Below, piece by piece: positions 34,604-43,739 of a stretch of DNA of 56,118 bases. Source of the DNA: an uncultured Prevotellaceae bacterium (GTDB lineage: Bacteria; Bacteroidota; Bacteroidia; Bacteroidales; Bacteroidaceae); NCBI GenBank assembly GCA_902785945.1, contig CADAAR010000015.1:1-56118 (forward strand). Direction: 5' to 3'. Below the pieces are notes generated by a model. The model was not told the DNA's origin and did no database searches. It saw only the letters and a program-made list of their open reading frames with translations. Every line of letters starts with the position of its first letter. The stretch's first letter is position 1. The position numbers were made by a program, and so were the translations under genes.

Positions 34604-36868
34604 CTAATCTTCTGATTTGAGTAGGAGATCGAGATCATCCTGTTCACCTACAATCCATAGAATATCACCCTCCTCAAACTTTCGGTTGGGCTTCACTGGC
34701 GACAGACTTTCCTTACCTTCCTCCAATCCTATGACCATACAGTTGTAATGGTCACGGATACGACTCTCGATGAGTGTTTTGCCGATAAACGGACTATCGG
34801 AGCCGATGATCAGCTGACGCAGCTTCATGTCGCGCTTCTCGATCTCCGGATCCTCACCGACCACGTCGTGTTCTACAGCCTCACGGAAGGCACTGAACTG
34901 TTCATCGCTGCCGATGGCCTTCAGCACGTCGCCGGGGAAGATAATTGACTCACCGTCGGGAATATTCACACGTCTTCCACCACGCAGGATACTGGTGATA
35001 TGCACGCCATATTTCTGACCCAGATTCAACTGTTTCAGGGTGCTGCCCATCCACGAGGAGTTGAAGGGAATCGTGAATTCTGCTATATGGATATCGCGGT
35101 CGAGCAGTTTACCTGCATATAGAGGACGCTTCTTACCGTGCACCTGTGCCTCGATCTCCCTCGAACGCAGGTTCAGCATGAAGAGTCGTTCCATGGTAAT
35201 GCTGCGGTGCTTAATCCATCGCGACAAGATAATACATACCAGTACCACAATACCGATGGTAATCACCAGGGCTTTTGAAAACTCGGAGAGATAATGGCAT
35301 ACATAGAAAATAAACATCAGGGCTATCAACGCGCGTACCAGGATGGTGAAGAGCAGCGGCAGACGATTGCGGTTTGATTCTGCCCAAAGCGACTTCCACT
35401 CCTCGCTGCGGTTCTTCTTCATCACCATGGCCCTAAGGAACGGGGCTATCAGCAACACCGTCAACAGTCCGGTGATACCATTGGCATATTGTCTGAGACT
35501 GTCGCCTGGCAGAACTTTCTGCATAAAGGGCAGCACGAAGGTCAGCATCAGCGCGATGGCGGCTGTGGTGAGAATGGAGTACACCAGTGTGTTTACACCC
35601 ATCTGCGTTAGCAGACTTTTCCACAGACTGCTCTTCTGCGTGTTCGGGTGACTCATCGACAGATGGTTCAGCGACTGTATAATCTTGTGCGGCAGATGTT
35701 TCTCCAAGTTATTGTAAACCGGTGTGGCAAACCGTATCATGTAAGGTGTGAGGAATGTGGTTATAACCGATACGGCCACCACCACCGGATAGAGGAAATC
35801 GCTGATCACGCCGAGCGACAAGCCCAGTGAGGCGATGATAAACGAGAACTCACCGATCTGCGCCATCGAGAATCCGCAGCGCATACCCGATTTCAGGCTC
35901 TCGCCACCCAACATAAAGGCGATGGTGCCGAGGATGGCCTGTCCCAGAAGGATAGTCATCACCAGCGCAAAGATGGGGAGTGCATAGTCTACGATAATCA
36001 TCGGGTCGACGAGCATACCCACCGACACGAAGAAGATGGCGCCGAAGAGGTTCTTCACCGGCTCCACCAGTTTAATGATATGCTCTGCCTCGATGGTCTC
36101 TGCCAAGATGCTACCCATGATAAAGGCACCAAAAGCCGATGAGAAGCCCACCTTCGTGGAGGTGACAGCCATGGCGCAGCACAAACCCAGCGATATGACG
36201 AGCAACATCTCATCGTTCAAGAACTGGCGCACCCGTCTGAGGAAGATCGGTACGGCAAAGATTCCCACCACGAGCCATAGCACGAGGAAGAAGATGATTT
36301 TCCAGATGCTGCCGAGCATCTCGCCACCACCCAACTCCTTTCCGCTGGCAATGGCACTTAACAGCACCATCATCACGATGGCAAGGATATCCTCCAATAT
36401 CAGCACCGACATCACCAGTCCGGCAAACTGCTGTTGCCGTAAGCCTAAGTCGTCGAAGGCCTTGTAGATAATCGTGGTCGACGACATGGCGAGCATACCG
36501 CCCAGGAAGATGCAGTCCATCTTGCTCCATCCGAAGAGATGGCCTACAATCACACCCAGCATCGACATGGAGAAGATGATCGTACAGGTAGAGATGATTG
36601 GCGAGGCACCCATCTTCAGGATTTTCTTGAACGAGAAGTCCAGTCCCAGCGAGAACAACAGGAACATCACGCCGATGTCCGACCACAGGTGGATACTCTC
36701 CGAATCCACTACCGATGCCGTATAGGGCATGTGGGTACTCACCAGGAATCCGGCTACGATATAGCCCAACACCAGGGGTTGCTTCAGTCTCTTGAAAATC
36801 AGTGTCACGATGCCGGCCACCACAAGGATGAGCGCCAGGTCATCAATCAGTACGGGAATTTCACTCAT
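34604..36868 (-). CDS. CPA2-family cation:proton antiporter with TrkA-C domains
   Basis: 754 residues. Residues 1-~390 are a Na+/H+-exchanger-like (KefB/YbaL type) domain: [56 protein letters not shown] and [18 protein letters not shown]. Then follow further helices (~425-570). Two RCK_C/TrkA-C-like modules make the C-terminus ([26 protein letters not shown]...[15 protein letters not shown] and [35 protein letters not shown]...[18 protein letters not shown]). No NAD-binding TrkA-N domain is present. Probably a K+ or Na+/H+ exchanger gated by a ligand at TrkA-C. The ATG overlaps the pepT stop by 8 nt. Confidence 0.92.
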   Translation of the reverse strand: MSEIPVLIDDLALILVVAGIVTLIFKRLKQPLVLGYIVAGFLVSTHMPYTASVVDSESIHLWSDIGVMFLLFSLGLDFSFKKILKMGASPIISTCTIIFSMSMLGVIVGHLFGWSKMDCIFLGGMLAMSSTTIIYKAFDDLGLRQQQFAGLVMSVLILEDILAIVMMVLLSAIASGKELGGGEMLGSIWKIIFFLVLWLVVGIFAVPIFLRRVRQFLNDEMLLVISLGLCCAMAVTSTKVGFSSAFGAFIMGSILAETIEAEHIIKLVEPVKNLFGAIFFVSVGMLVDPMIIVDYALPIFALVMTILLGQAILGTIAFMLGGESLKSGMRCGFSMAQIGEFSFIIASLGLSLGVISDFLYPVVVAVSVITTFLTPYMIRFATPVYNNLEKHLPHKIIQSLNHLSMSHPNTQKSSLWKSLLTQMGVNTLVYSILTTAAIALMLTFVLPFMQKVLPGDSLRQYANGITGLLTVLLIAPFLRAMVMKKNRSEEWKSLWAESNRNRLPLLFTILVRALIALMFIFYVCHYLSEFSKALVITIGIVVLVCIILSRWIKHRSITMERLFMLNLRSREIEAQVHGKKRPLYAGKLLDRDIHIAEFTIPFNSSWMGSTLKQLNLGQKYGVHITSILRGGRRVNIPDGESIIFPGDVLKAIGSDEQFSAFREAVEHDVVGEDPEIEKRDMKLRQLIIGSDSPFIGKTLIESRIRDHYNCMVIGLEEGKESLSPVKPNRKFEEGDILWIVGEQDDLDLLLKSED

Positions 36869-38084
36869 TATAGTCTGCTGTCAGTTCACAAATTCTAACG
36901 ATCACTTCGAGGGCTTTCTCCATTACCTGTATGCTCACAAACTCATACGGGCCGTGGAAATTCACACCTCCTGCGAAGATGTTGGGGCAGGGGAGTCCCT
37001 TGAAAGAGAGTTGGGCACCATCGGTACCGCCACGTATAGGCTTCACCTTAGGGGCGACACCACAGTCCTGCATGGCATGCAGCACCAGGTCGATGACGTG
37101 CATCTGCGGGTCAATCTTCTCTTTCATGTTATAATATTGGTCCTTGACCTCACAGGTCACTGTCCCTTCTCCGTATTTCTCGTTCATTTGCTCTACACAG
37201 CGCAGCATGAAATGCTTACGGTCTTCAAAGGTTTCTCTGTCGTGGTCGCGGATGATATAGCTCATCTTCGCCTGTTCCACGTGACTCTCGATGCCCAGCA
37301 GGTGGTAGAAACCCTGATACCCTTCGGTGGTCTCAGGCTTTTCGTCCTGTGGCAGCATCATGGCCAGTTCTGCAGCCAGGGCATTGGCATTGATCATCTT
37401 TCCCTTGGCATAGCCCGGGTGTACGCTGATGCCCTTGATGGTAATCTTCGCACTGGCAGCATTGAAGTTCTCAAACTCCAGCTCGCCCACATCGCCACCA
37501 TCCATGGTGTAGGCCCATTCGCAGTTGAATTTCTCCACGTCGAAATGGTGGGCACCCATACCAATCTCCTCATCGGGATTAAAGGCTATGCGGATATCAC
37601 CGTGTTTAATTTCTTTATGGTCGCGCAGATAGCACATCGCCTGCACAATCTCAGCAATGCCGGCTTTGTCGTCGGCACCCAGCAGGGTGTGACCGTCTGT
37701 CACAATCAAATCTTCACCGATATGGTGCAGCAGCTCAGGAAATTTCCTCGGACTACTGATGATACCCTCCGACAATTGTATCTCGCCGCCGTTGTAGTTG
37801 TGCACAATCTGTGCCTTGATATCAGCTCCCGAACAATCCGGACTGGTATCGTAGTGCGAGATAAAACCGATGGTGGGTACCTTTTCCTTGATGTTCGACT
37901 TCAGCGTGGCGTAAATATAACCTTTCTCGTCAAGCTCCACATCGCTGAGGCCTTCCGTCTCAAGTTCTTTTTTTAGGTACTCTGCAAAAAGCAGTTGTTT
38001 TGAAGTACTAGGCACGCAGTCAGCGTCTTCCGCCGACTGCGTGTCAAATTTGGTATAGTTTAAAAAACGTTCTGTCAGATTCAT
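36861..38084 (-). CDS. pepT: Peptidase T (tripeptide aminopeptidase)
   Basis: A 407-residue M20B metallopeptidase removing N-terminal residues from tripeptides. Seen: [27 protein letters not shown] (zinc His/Asp), [14 protein letters not shown] (bridging Asp), [19 protein letters not shown] (catalytic Glu) and [23 protein letters not shown]. Length and order match the family. The gene lies between the secreted repeat protein (2 bp upstream) and the antiporter (8-bp overlap), so the three form one minus-strand unit. Confidence 0.96.
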   Translation of the reverse strand: MNLTERFLNYTKFDTQSAEDADCVPSTSKQLLFAEYLKKELETEGLSDVELDEKGYIYATLKSNIKEKVPTIGFISHYDTSPDCSGADIKAQIVHNYNGGEIQLSEGIISSPRKFPELLHHIGEDLIVTDGHTLLGADDKAGIAEIVQAMCYLRDHKEIKHGDIRIAFNPDEEIGMGAHHFDVEKFNCEWAYTMDGGDVGELEFENFNAASAKITIKGISVHPGYAKGKMINANALAAELAMMLPQDEKPETTEGYQGFYHLLGIESHVEQAKMSYIIRDHDRETFEDRKHFMLRCVEQMNEKYGEGTVTCEVKDQYYNMKEKIDPQMHVIDLVLHAMQDCGVAPKVKPIRGGTDGAQLSFKGLPCPNIFAGGVNFHGPYEFVSIQVMEKALEVIVRICELTADYNE

Positions 38085-38086
38085 TC

Positions 38087-38599
38087 TTACTCGTAGTATT
38101 CAATGGTGCGGGTCTGCTCCATCTCCTGACCCATCATCGAGCTCTTGCGGCTGATCCAGTTGCCCTTAGCATCGTACTTGTAGTCAGTATAAGGAGTTTC
38201 CATTTCCTGGCCACCCATGTCCATTGACTGAGAAGCCACGGCACCCTTGTCGTTATATTTGTACTTGATCACCATGTCATTGCCCATCATGTTCATCGAC
38301 TGGCTGACAACGCGACCATTCTCCCACTTATACTTGAACTCGATTTCCTGACCCTGCATCATTGAACGCTTGGCAGAAATCAGATAACCGTTCTCATCGT
38401 ACTTGGCGTCCTTGATACCATCGCTCTGCATCTTACCCTCCTTAGAGAAGTTGATAACCTGCTCACGACCCATCATGTTCGTCTTGATGCACTTCACGGC
38501 ACCTGTAGCCTCGTTGGCTTCAACGTCGTGGAACTTGGTCTGTGCCTGCATGGCAAAAGGCATAGCCATTAAGGCGATCATCATAAATAGCTTTTTCAT
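38087..38599 (-). CDS. Secreted methionine-rich repeat protein
   Basis: 170 residues with a clear signal peptide ([20 protein letters not shown]). The mature part consists of about five ~24-residue degenerate repeats. Each has a Met-rich turn ([36 protein letters not shown]) followed by a YKY/KYDxxG strand pair, as in YD/RHS-type or MORN-like repeats. The high Met content suggests sensitivity to oxidation or binding of a soft metal, which is inference only. No named family was recognised. It lies 2 bp upstream of pepT. Confidence 0.85.
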   Translation of the reverse strand: MKKLFMMIALMAMPFAMQAQTKFHDVEANEATGAVKCIKTNMMGREQVINFSKEGKMQSDGIKDAKYDENGYLISAKRSMMQGQEIEFKYKWENGRVVSQSMNMMGNDMVIKYKYNDKGAVASQSMDMGGQEMETPYTDYKYDAKGNWISRKSSMMGQEMEQTRTIEYYE

Positions 38600-38781
38600 T
38601 TTACTTTTTGTTTAAATTGTTAATAATTAAAAGTTGATAAATTAGTCAGATAACATCTGCTTTTCCTTTGACGTAATGTCGTTCGGAAAGTTTAATGCTA
38701 TGGTAAACTATTGTTCATGGTGCAAAATTACAAAAAGAATTGATTAAAACCAAAGAGTTCTGAAATATTTTTGAGTTTTTT

Positions 38782-38811
38782 TTTGTTTCTCGGCGATTTT
38801 GATTAACTTTG
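38782..38811 (+). promoter_or_regulatory. Promoter for dnaG
   Basis: TTTG (38782-38785), 18 bp spacer, TAACTTTG (38804-38811). The dnaG ATG is 18 bp downstream. The rest of the 230-bp gap after the Met-rich gene shows no other feature. Confidence 0.72.
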
Positions 38812-38829
38812 CAGTCATCAAAACTAATT

Positions 38830-40818
38830 ATGATAGATAGAGCAACGATAGATAAGATCATGGACGCCACGAACATTGTTGACGTGGTGGGGGAGTTTGT
38901 CACGCTCAGAAAGGCGGGAGTGAACTATAAGGGTCTGTGCCCGTTTCATGACGATACAACGCCGTCGTTCATGGTGTCGCCCTCGAAGCAGATCTGTAAG
39001 TGCTTTGCCTGTGGCGAGGGTGGTACGGCCATCAACTTCCTGATGAAGCACGAGCAGATAACCTATCCCGAGGCCCTGCGCTGGCTGGCGAAGAAATATA
39101 ATATCGAGATTCAGGAAAAGGAACTCACCGACGAGGAGAAGCAACAGCAGAGCGACCGCGAGTCGATGTTTATCGTGAACGAGTGGGCGAAGACTTATTT
39201 CCAGGATGTGCTGAAGAACGATCCTGATGGCATTGCCATTGGTAAGCAGTATTTCCGCAGTCGAGGCATCCGCGACGATATCGTGGAGAAGTTCTGTCTG
39301 GGGTTTGCCCTGCCACAGAAAGATGCGTTGGCCAAGGCGGCGCAGAAGGCAGGCTATCAGGCGGAGTTTCTGGAGAAGACGGGCCTTTGTATTAAAAACG
39401 AAAAGGGACTCTATGACCGCTATGCCGGTCGCGTGATCTTCCCGTGGCTGAATGTGAGCGGGAAGGTGGTGGCCTTTGGCGGCCGACTGTTGGATGCCAG
39501 AACCAAAGGCGTACAGCAGAAATACGTGAACTCGCCCGACTCGGAGATCTACCATAAGGACCATGAGCTCTATGGCCTGTTCCAGGCAAAGAAAGCTATT
39601 GCCAAGGAAGACCGTGTGTATATGGTGGAGGGCTATACCGACGTGATAGCCATGCACCAGAGCGGTATCGAGAATGTGGTGGCCAACAGCGGTACGGCTC
39701 TCTCGGTGTATCAGATAAAACTACTCCGTCGGTTTACGCAGAATATCACCTTATTATATGATGGTGACGAGGCAGGCATCCATGCTGCCATGCGAGGCAC
39801 GGACATGCTGTTGGCCGAGGGCATGAATATCAAGGTGTTGCTGTTGCCCGATGGCGATGACCCGGACTCGTTTGCCAAGAAACATTCGGCACAGGAGCTG
39901 AAAGACTATATCGAGAAGAACCAGACGGACTTCATTACGTTTAAGACACGTCTGACGGTAGAGAACGTGACGGACCCCGTGAAACGTTCAGAAGCCATCG
40001 GTGGTATTGTGAAGAGCATCTCGGTGATTCCCGATCAGATACTGCGCTCAACGTATCTCAGCGAGTTGTCGCAACGTCTGGATATCAAGGAACAGACGCT
40101 GCTCAATTCGATGAACGGCATGATACGCAAGGACCTCGAGGAGAAGGAAAAGGAACGCCAGAGGAGTCAGGAGAATACTCCTGCTGAAGGGAATTCTCAA
40201 ACTGCAGACATTTCTCTTACCTCTCACCTCTCACCTCTTACCTCTCACCTCTCACCTCTTACCTCTAATCTTTCACCTCTTACCTCTGAAGTGGAAACCC
40301 TCCTGATTCAAAGCATCATCCGCGATGGTGAGAAGGTGATCTTTGAGCATGTGGAGACCGATGACGGCGAATTTACGGATCTGACGGTCGCCCAATATGT
40401 GAGTTATGATCTGGGACAAGATAACATCCTGTTCCACAACGAACTGTACAACCAGATATTAGAGGAGGCTGCGGCGCATGGTGGTGAGCCGGATTTCAAG
40501 GCGGAGACCTATTTCATGCACCACCCGGATGTGAACATCAGCAGTCTGGCAGCCCACCTGGCCATCGACACGCATCAGCTGGGCAAGAGCTTCCAGTTGA
40601 AAGAGCGCGAGGGGAGTCTCCGACAGCATGTTTTGCACCTTGTGCTCGACCTGCGCATGGATATCGTGGAAAAACGATTGAAGGAACTCAAGGCGCAGAT
40701 GAAACAGGTGGGCAGCGATATGGATCGTATCAAGACTCTGATGGCGGAATTCAAAGAGACCCAGGAACTGCGGAATGCTTTGGCCCAACAGTTGGGAAAC
40801 GATGTTGTTAATGGATAA
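38830..40818 (+). CDS. dnaG: DNA primase
   Basis: A 662-residue primase. The zinc domain (LCPFHDDTTPSF, ICKCFACGEGG) gives the CHC2 ligands. The catalytic core has the TOPRIM motifs VYMVEGYTDVIAMHQSG and TLLYDGDEAGIHAAMRG. Then comes the helicase-interacting C-terminal domain. In the linker between core and C-domain there is an in-frame heptamer-encoded stretch, repeats of LTSHLSP and LTSNLSP. The start ATG 38830 follows a good promoter. The primase linker is flexible in all species, which may explain why an insertion survives. Confidence 0.96.
   Translation: MIDRATIDKIMDATNIVDVVGEFVTLRKAGVNYKGLCPFHDDTTPSFMVSPSKQICKCFACGEGGTAINFLMKHEQITYPEALRWLAKKYNIEIQEKELTDEEKQQQSDRESMFIVNEWAKTYFQDVLKNDPDGIAIGKQYFRSRGIRDDIVEKFCLGFALPQKDALAKAAQKAGYQAEFLEKTGLCIKNEKGLYDRYAGRVIFPWLNVSGKVVAFGGRLLDARTKGVQQKYVNSPDSEIYHKDHELYGLFQAKKAIAKEDRVYMVEGYTDVIAMHQSGIENVVANSGTALSVYQIKLLRRFTQNITLLYDGDEAGIHAAMRGTDMLLAEGMNIKVLLLPDGDDPDSFAKKHSAQELKDYIEKNQTDFITFKTRLTVENVTDPVKRSEAIGGIVKSISVIPDQILRSTYLSELSQRLDIKEQTLLNSMNGMIRKDLEEKEKERQRSQENTPAEGNSQTADISLTSHLSPLTSHLSPLTSNLSPLTSEVETLLIQSIIRDGEKVIFEHVETDDGEFTDLTVAQYVSYDLGQDNILFHNELYNQILEEAAAHGGEPDFKAETYFMHHPDVNISSLAAHLAIDTHQLGKSFQLKEREGSLRQHVLHLVLDLRMDIVEKRLKELKAQMKQVGSDMDRIKTLMAEFKETQELRNALAQQLGNDVVNG
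40202..40287. repeat. Ten-copy heptamer array inside dnaG
   Basis: Ten 7-bp units from 40214 to 40283 (CTCTTAC, CTCTCAC and variants), followed by CTCT. The 23-bp left edge at 40202-40224 matches the menF insert (9377-9399) in 21 positions, which suggests a defined insertion boundary. The reading frame is preserved through the array. Confidence 0.95.
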
Positions 40819-40828
40819 TTGAGAATTG

Positions 40829-42247
40829 GTGAGTTGGAACGTCATATTATTCAGTGTCTATCAGGTGATTGTCATCTTGGCCATCATCCATGTGATTATG
40901 GACAATCGTCAGCCTGCCAAGACCATGGCCTGGGCATTGGTGATATGGTTCGTGCCGGTGGTAGGACTGGTGTTCTACCTCTTCTTCGGACTGAACACCC
41001 GCAAGGAGAAATTCATCAGCCAACGCAGTATGGACCAGCTCTCTAAACGGTCCATGCTGGAGTTTGTTGAACAGAAGAACCTGCAGCTGCCTGCAGAGCA
41101 CCGACAGCTGATAGACCTTTTCGTTAACGAGAACTTCTCACTGCCCTTCAAGGATAATCATGTAGAAATTTATGAAGATGGCTATGCTTTCTTCCCGGCC
41201 CTGTTGGCAGAGATTTCCAAGGCCAAGAGTCATATCCATATCGACATGTATATCTTTTCCGACGACCCCTTGGGTATGTTGCTCTCCGATGCGCTGATCG
41301 ACAAGGCACGCCAGGGGGTAGAGGTGAAGCTGATATACGACGATGTGGGATGTTGGAACGTGAGTCACAGCTTCTTTGAACGGATGCGCGATGAGGGCGT
41401 CGAGGTGGTACCCTTCCTGCCCGTGCGGTTCCCGTCGTTTACGAGTAAGGTGAACTATCGTAACCACCGCAAGTTGATTGTGATCGATGGATCTGTCGGC
41501 TTTGTCGGTGGTATGAACGTGGCGTTGCGCTATGTGAAGGGTACTGGCACCCAGCCTTGGCGCGACACAATGCTGAAGGTGGAGGGAACAGGTGTGTATG
41601 GCATACAGCGTGCTTTCCTCATCGACTGGTATTTCTGTGATCGTACCATGATTTCCGACCGGAAGTACTACCCGCCAGCACGTCATTACGACACCGGTGT
41701 GTTGGTACAGACAGTTACCAGCGGACCCGTGGCACCCTATCCGGAAATTATGCAGGGTTATGTGCGCATCATCCTTTCTGCCAAGCGGTATGTGTATATC
41801 GAAACGCCTTATTTCCTGCCTACAGAACCCGTGTTGTTTGCTTTGAAGACCGCCTCTATCGCAGGCGTCGACGTCAGGATCATCGTGCCTTACCGCAGCG
41901 ATGCCAAATGGGTGGAGTGGGCCAGTCGTAGTTACCTGCGCGAGGTGGTGGAGTCGGGCGTTACCGTCATGCTCTATCAAGCAGGATTCCTACACTCGAA
42001 ACTGCTCGTCTGCGATGATAGTATCAGCTCTTGTGGTTCTACGAATGTGGATATCCGTAGTTTCGAGAATAATTTCGAATCGAACATATTCCTCTATGGC
42101 GAGTCGACAGCCAGTATGCTGCGCGACATGTTCCTGGCCGACGAACGACAGTCCGTCAGGTTGCAGGACAAACCCGAACGCATGCATCCGAAGTTCTTGA
42201 AACGGTTGTGGGAGTCGATGGTGAGGATGATGTCACCCTTGATGTAA
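40829..42247 (+). CDS. cls: Cardiolipin synthase
   Basis: 472 residues. Two N-terminal membrane helices (VILFSVYQVIVILAIIHVIM, MAWALVIWFVPVVGLVFYLFFGL) precede two PLD domains. Their HKD motifs are NHRKLIVIDGSVGFVGGMN and HSKLLVCDDSISSCGSTN. It condenses phosphatidylglycerol to cardiolipin at the inner membrane. No ATG precedes the first helix. GTG 40829 (or TTG 40826) is the likely start. The 3' end overlaps convergent rsmD by 15 bp. Confidence 0.93.
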   Translation: MSWNVILFSVYQVIVILAIIHVIMDNRQPAKTMAWALVIWFVPVVGLVFYLFFGLNTRKEKFISQRSMDQLSKRSMLEFVEQKNLQLPAEHRQLIDLFVNENFSLPFKDNHVEIYEDGYAFFPALLAEISKAKSHIHIDMYIFSDDPLGMLLSDALIDKARQGVEVKLIYDDVGCWNVSHSFFERMRDEGVEVVPFLPVRFPSFTSKVNYRNHRKLIVIDGSVGFVGGMNVALRYVKGTGTQPWRDTMLKVEGTGVYGIQRAFLIDWYFCDRTMISDRKYYPPARHYDTGVLVQTVTSGPVAPYPEIMQGYVRIILSAKRYVYIETPYFLPTEPVLFALKTASIAGVDVRIIVPYRSDAKWVEWASRSYLREVVESGVTVMLYQAGFLHSKLLVCDDSISSCGSTNVDIRSFENNFESNIFLYGESTASMLRDMFLADERQSVRLQDKPERMHPKFLKRLWESMVRMMSPLM

Positions 42248-42778
42248 AGGCTGGAAGATAGAGAAATTCACGCTGCCGTAGCTTCGGTGTTCCACAAAGT
42301 TAGGATGGGTACTGAAGTCCTGGTCTTTGCCGTGTTCAAAGACAAACACACCTTCTGGCTTTAACAGGTTTTTCTCGAAGATGAGCGAGGGAATGGTAGG
42401 CAGTTCCTTCAAGGCGTAGGGCGGATCGGCAAAGATAAAGTCGAACTGCATCTTACAGCTCTTGATAAAGCGGAAGACATCACCACGCAGGGCTGTTACA
42501 GGGGGATTAGACAGCTTCTGCAGACACTCCAGGATGAAGCGATGATGATCGCGGTCGGCCTCCACACTGAACACCTGGGCACAACCTCGTGATGTCAGTT
42601 CCAGTGAGATACTGCCTGTGCCAGAGAAAAGGTCGAGGGCTGTGGCACCTTCAAAGTCGATGTAGCCAGTCAGTACATTGAAGATGTTTTCTTTGGCAAA
42701 GTCTGTCGTTGGCCTCGCCTTGAATGAGCGGGGAATGTCGAAATGCCGTCCCTTATATTTTCCCGTAATGATACGCAT
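42233..42778 (-). CDS. rsmD: 16S rRNA (guanine966-N2)-methyltransferase
   Basis: A 181-residue SAM-dependent methyltransferase: MRIITGKYKGRHF start, RPTTDFAKENIFNVL, SAM motif ALDLFSGTGSISLEL and catalytic FIFADPPYALKELP. It modifies G966 of 16S rRNA. Starts 5 bp after the DUF3822 stop, a pairing usual in Bacteroidetes. Confidence 0.95.
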   Translation of the reverse strand: MRIITGKYKGRHFDIPRSFKARPTTDFAKENIFNVLTGYIDFEGATALDLFSGTGSISLELTSRGCAQVFSVEADRDHHRFILECLQKLSNPPVTALRGDVFRFIKSCKMQFDFIFADPPYALKELPTIPSLIFEKNLLKPEGVFVFEHGKDQDFSTHPNFVEHRSYGSVNFSIFQPLHQG

Positions 42779-42783
42779 GGTGG

Positions 42784-43560
42784 TTATCTTCCTTTCGTCA
42801 ACAGGGTCGTCAGGTCGAAGGGCATCTCGCCGTCATGATGAATAACGTATGCCTTCTTCACATATTTGCGCGTCTCCTGCAACAGCCACTCCTGATCGGG
42901 TATGTCGCCTAAGATGTGAATCTCGTCATGTTCAGGCTTCAGGTTCAGTTGTTTCCACACATACAGCAGGAAATACAGCGAGTCGTAGGCACGACTGGTC
43001 TCAAACGAGTTGCAGAACTTAAAGCGGTTCTGCTGGAACGAGAAGATGTCGAGCTGCTTGTCGTGGAAATAGCCGTAAATCTTACTGCGGTGGCCTGTGA
43101 AGCTGCGCTGGTGGAGATTGTTCCACACGGGCATCATGACATGCATGAGCTGCAGGTCGCCGAAATGGTCGTTGAGCACCGTCAGCAGGTCTTTGTTGAT
43201 GCAGAAGATACAGACCGCATTCTGTGAGGGGAGCACATTGTATTTTACCACCTCCTTATCGCTTTGGGGGAAGGAGTGCAGAAAGAGCGTGGCGGCATCG
43301 GCTTCCTGAAACTGCTCTATGGGCACCATCAGCACGGGGGTGTTGATCATGACGCGCGCCGTGGGAAGGTCGAACTCTCGTGAGAACGTCTTGAAGGCTT
43401 CGCGCAGGTTGGCGGCCATAGAGATACCGCTCTTCACAACGTAGGGCTCATACTGAACAGGTTGTTCTGCATTTGCCTTGTCCGTTATCGTAAACGACAG
43501 CGTATTGTTTCCTATACGTATCGTCAGTTGCTTGGTATTTGAGATACTTGTTGTGGCCAT
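42784..43560 (-). CDS. DUF3822 family protein
   Basis: 258 residues matching the DUF3822 family, whose members look like ASKHA/pilus-assembly (PilM)-type folds: NTLSFTITD near the start, TARVMINTPVLMVPIEQF in the middle, and a late GDIPDQEWLLQETRKYVKKAYVI. No enzymatic motif is visible. It is regularly placed upstream of rsmD. A 32-codon ORF ends 3 bp before its ATG. Confidence 0.85.
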   Translation of the reverse strand: MATTSISNTKQLTIRIGNNTLSFTITDKANAEQPVQYEPYVVKSGISMAANLREAFKTFSREFDLPTARVMINTPVLMVPIEQFQEADAATLFLHSFPQSDKEVVKYNVLPSQNAVCIFCINKDLLTVLNDHFGDLQLMHVMMPVWNNLHQRSFTGHRSKIYGYFHDKQLDIFSFQQNRFKFCNSFETSRAYDSLYFLLYVWKQLNLKPEHDEIHILGDIPDQEWLLQETRKYVKKAYVIHHDGEMPFDLTTLLTKGR

Positions 43561-43563
43561 CCT

Positions 43564-43662
43564 TTAGTTGATTCCTGACATCACACTGGCTATGCACACG
43601 GCAAGGAGTCCTGCCGCAACAAGCGCCAAAGCAATGTTGATTTGTCTGTTGGTAATCTGCAT
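43564..43662 (-). CDS. Small single-span membrane peptide, 32 residues
   Basis: Reads MQITNRQINIALALVAAGL then LAVCIASVMSGIN: a short polar start, a ~20-residue hydrophobic helix and a short tail. It begins 8 nt after a TATCTTTG -7 box and ends 3 bp before DUF3822, so it would be the first cistron of the DUF3822-rsmD unit. The coupling and the clean transmembrane pattern favour a real peptide, but a chance ORF in a leader is possible. Confidence 0.55.
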   Translation of the reverse strand: MQITNRQINIALALVAAGLLAVCIASVMSGIN

Positions 43663-43670
43663 ATCGGGTG

Positions 43671-43678
43671 CAAAGATA
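43671..43678 (-). promoter_or_regulatory. -7 box for the small peptide-DUF3822-rsmD unit
   Basis: TATCTTTG on the minus strand, 8 nt before the ATG at 43662. It faces the helicase promoter across a shared heptamer array. Confidence 0.7.
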
Positions 43679-43689
43679 CGAAAAAAAAA

Positions 43690-43717
43690 GTGAATAGTGA
43701 ATAGTGAATAGTGAAAA
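43690..43717. repeat. Heptamer array in a divergent promoter region
   Basis: GTGAATA three times then GTGAAAA. It lies between two divergent -7 boxes (43678-43671 and 43724-43731), 6 bp from the rightward one. Confidence 0.95.
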
Positions 43718-43723
43718 TTTTCG

Positions 43724-43731
43724 TAACTTTG
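43724..43731 (+). promoter_or_regulatory. -7 box for the helicase gene
   Basis: TAACTTTG at 43724-43731. The ATG (43740) is 8 nt downstream, implying an almost leaderless mRNA. Confidence 0.7.
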
Positions 43732-43739
43732 CAGTCATA

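Noticed and set aside
43690-43717. Short regular repeats considered as CRISPR
   Set aside because: Units are 7 bp with no spacers, and no cas genes are present.
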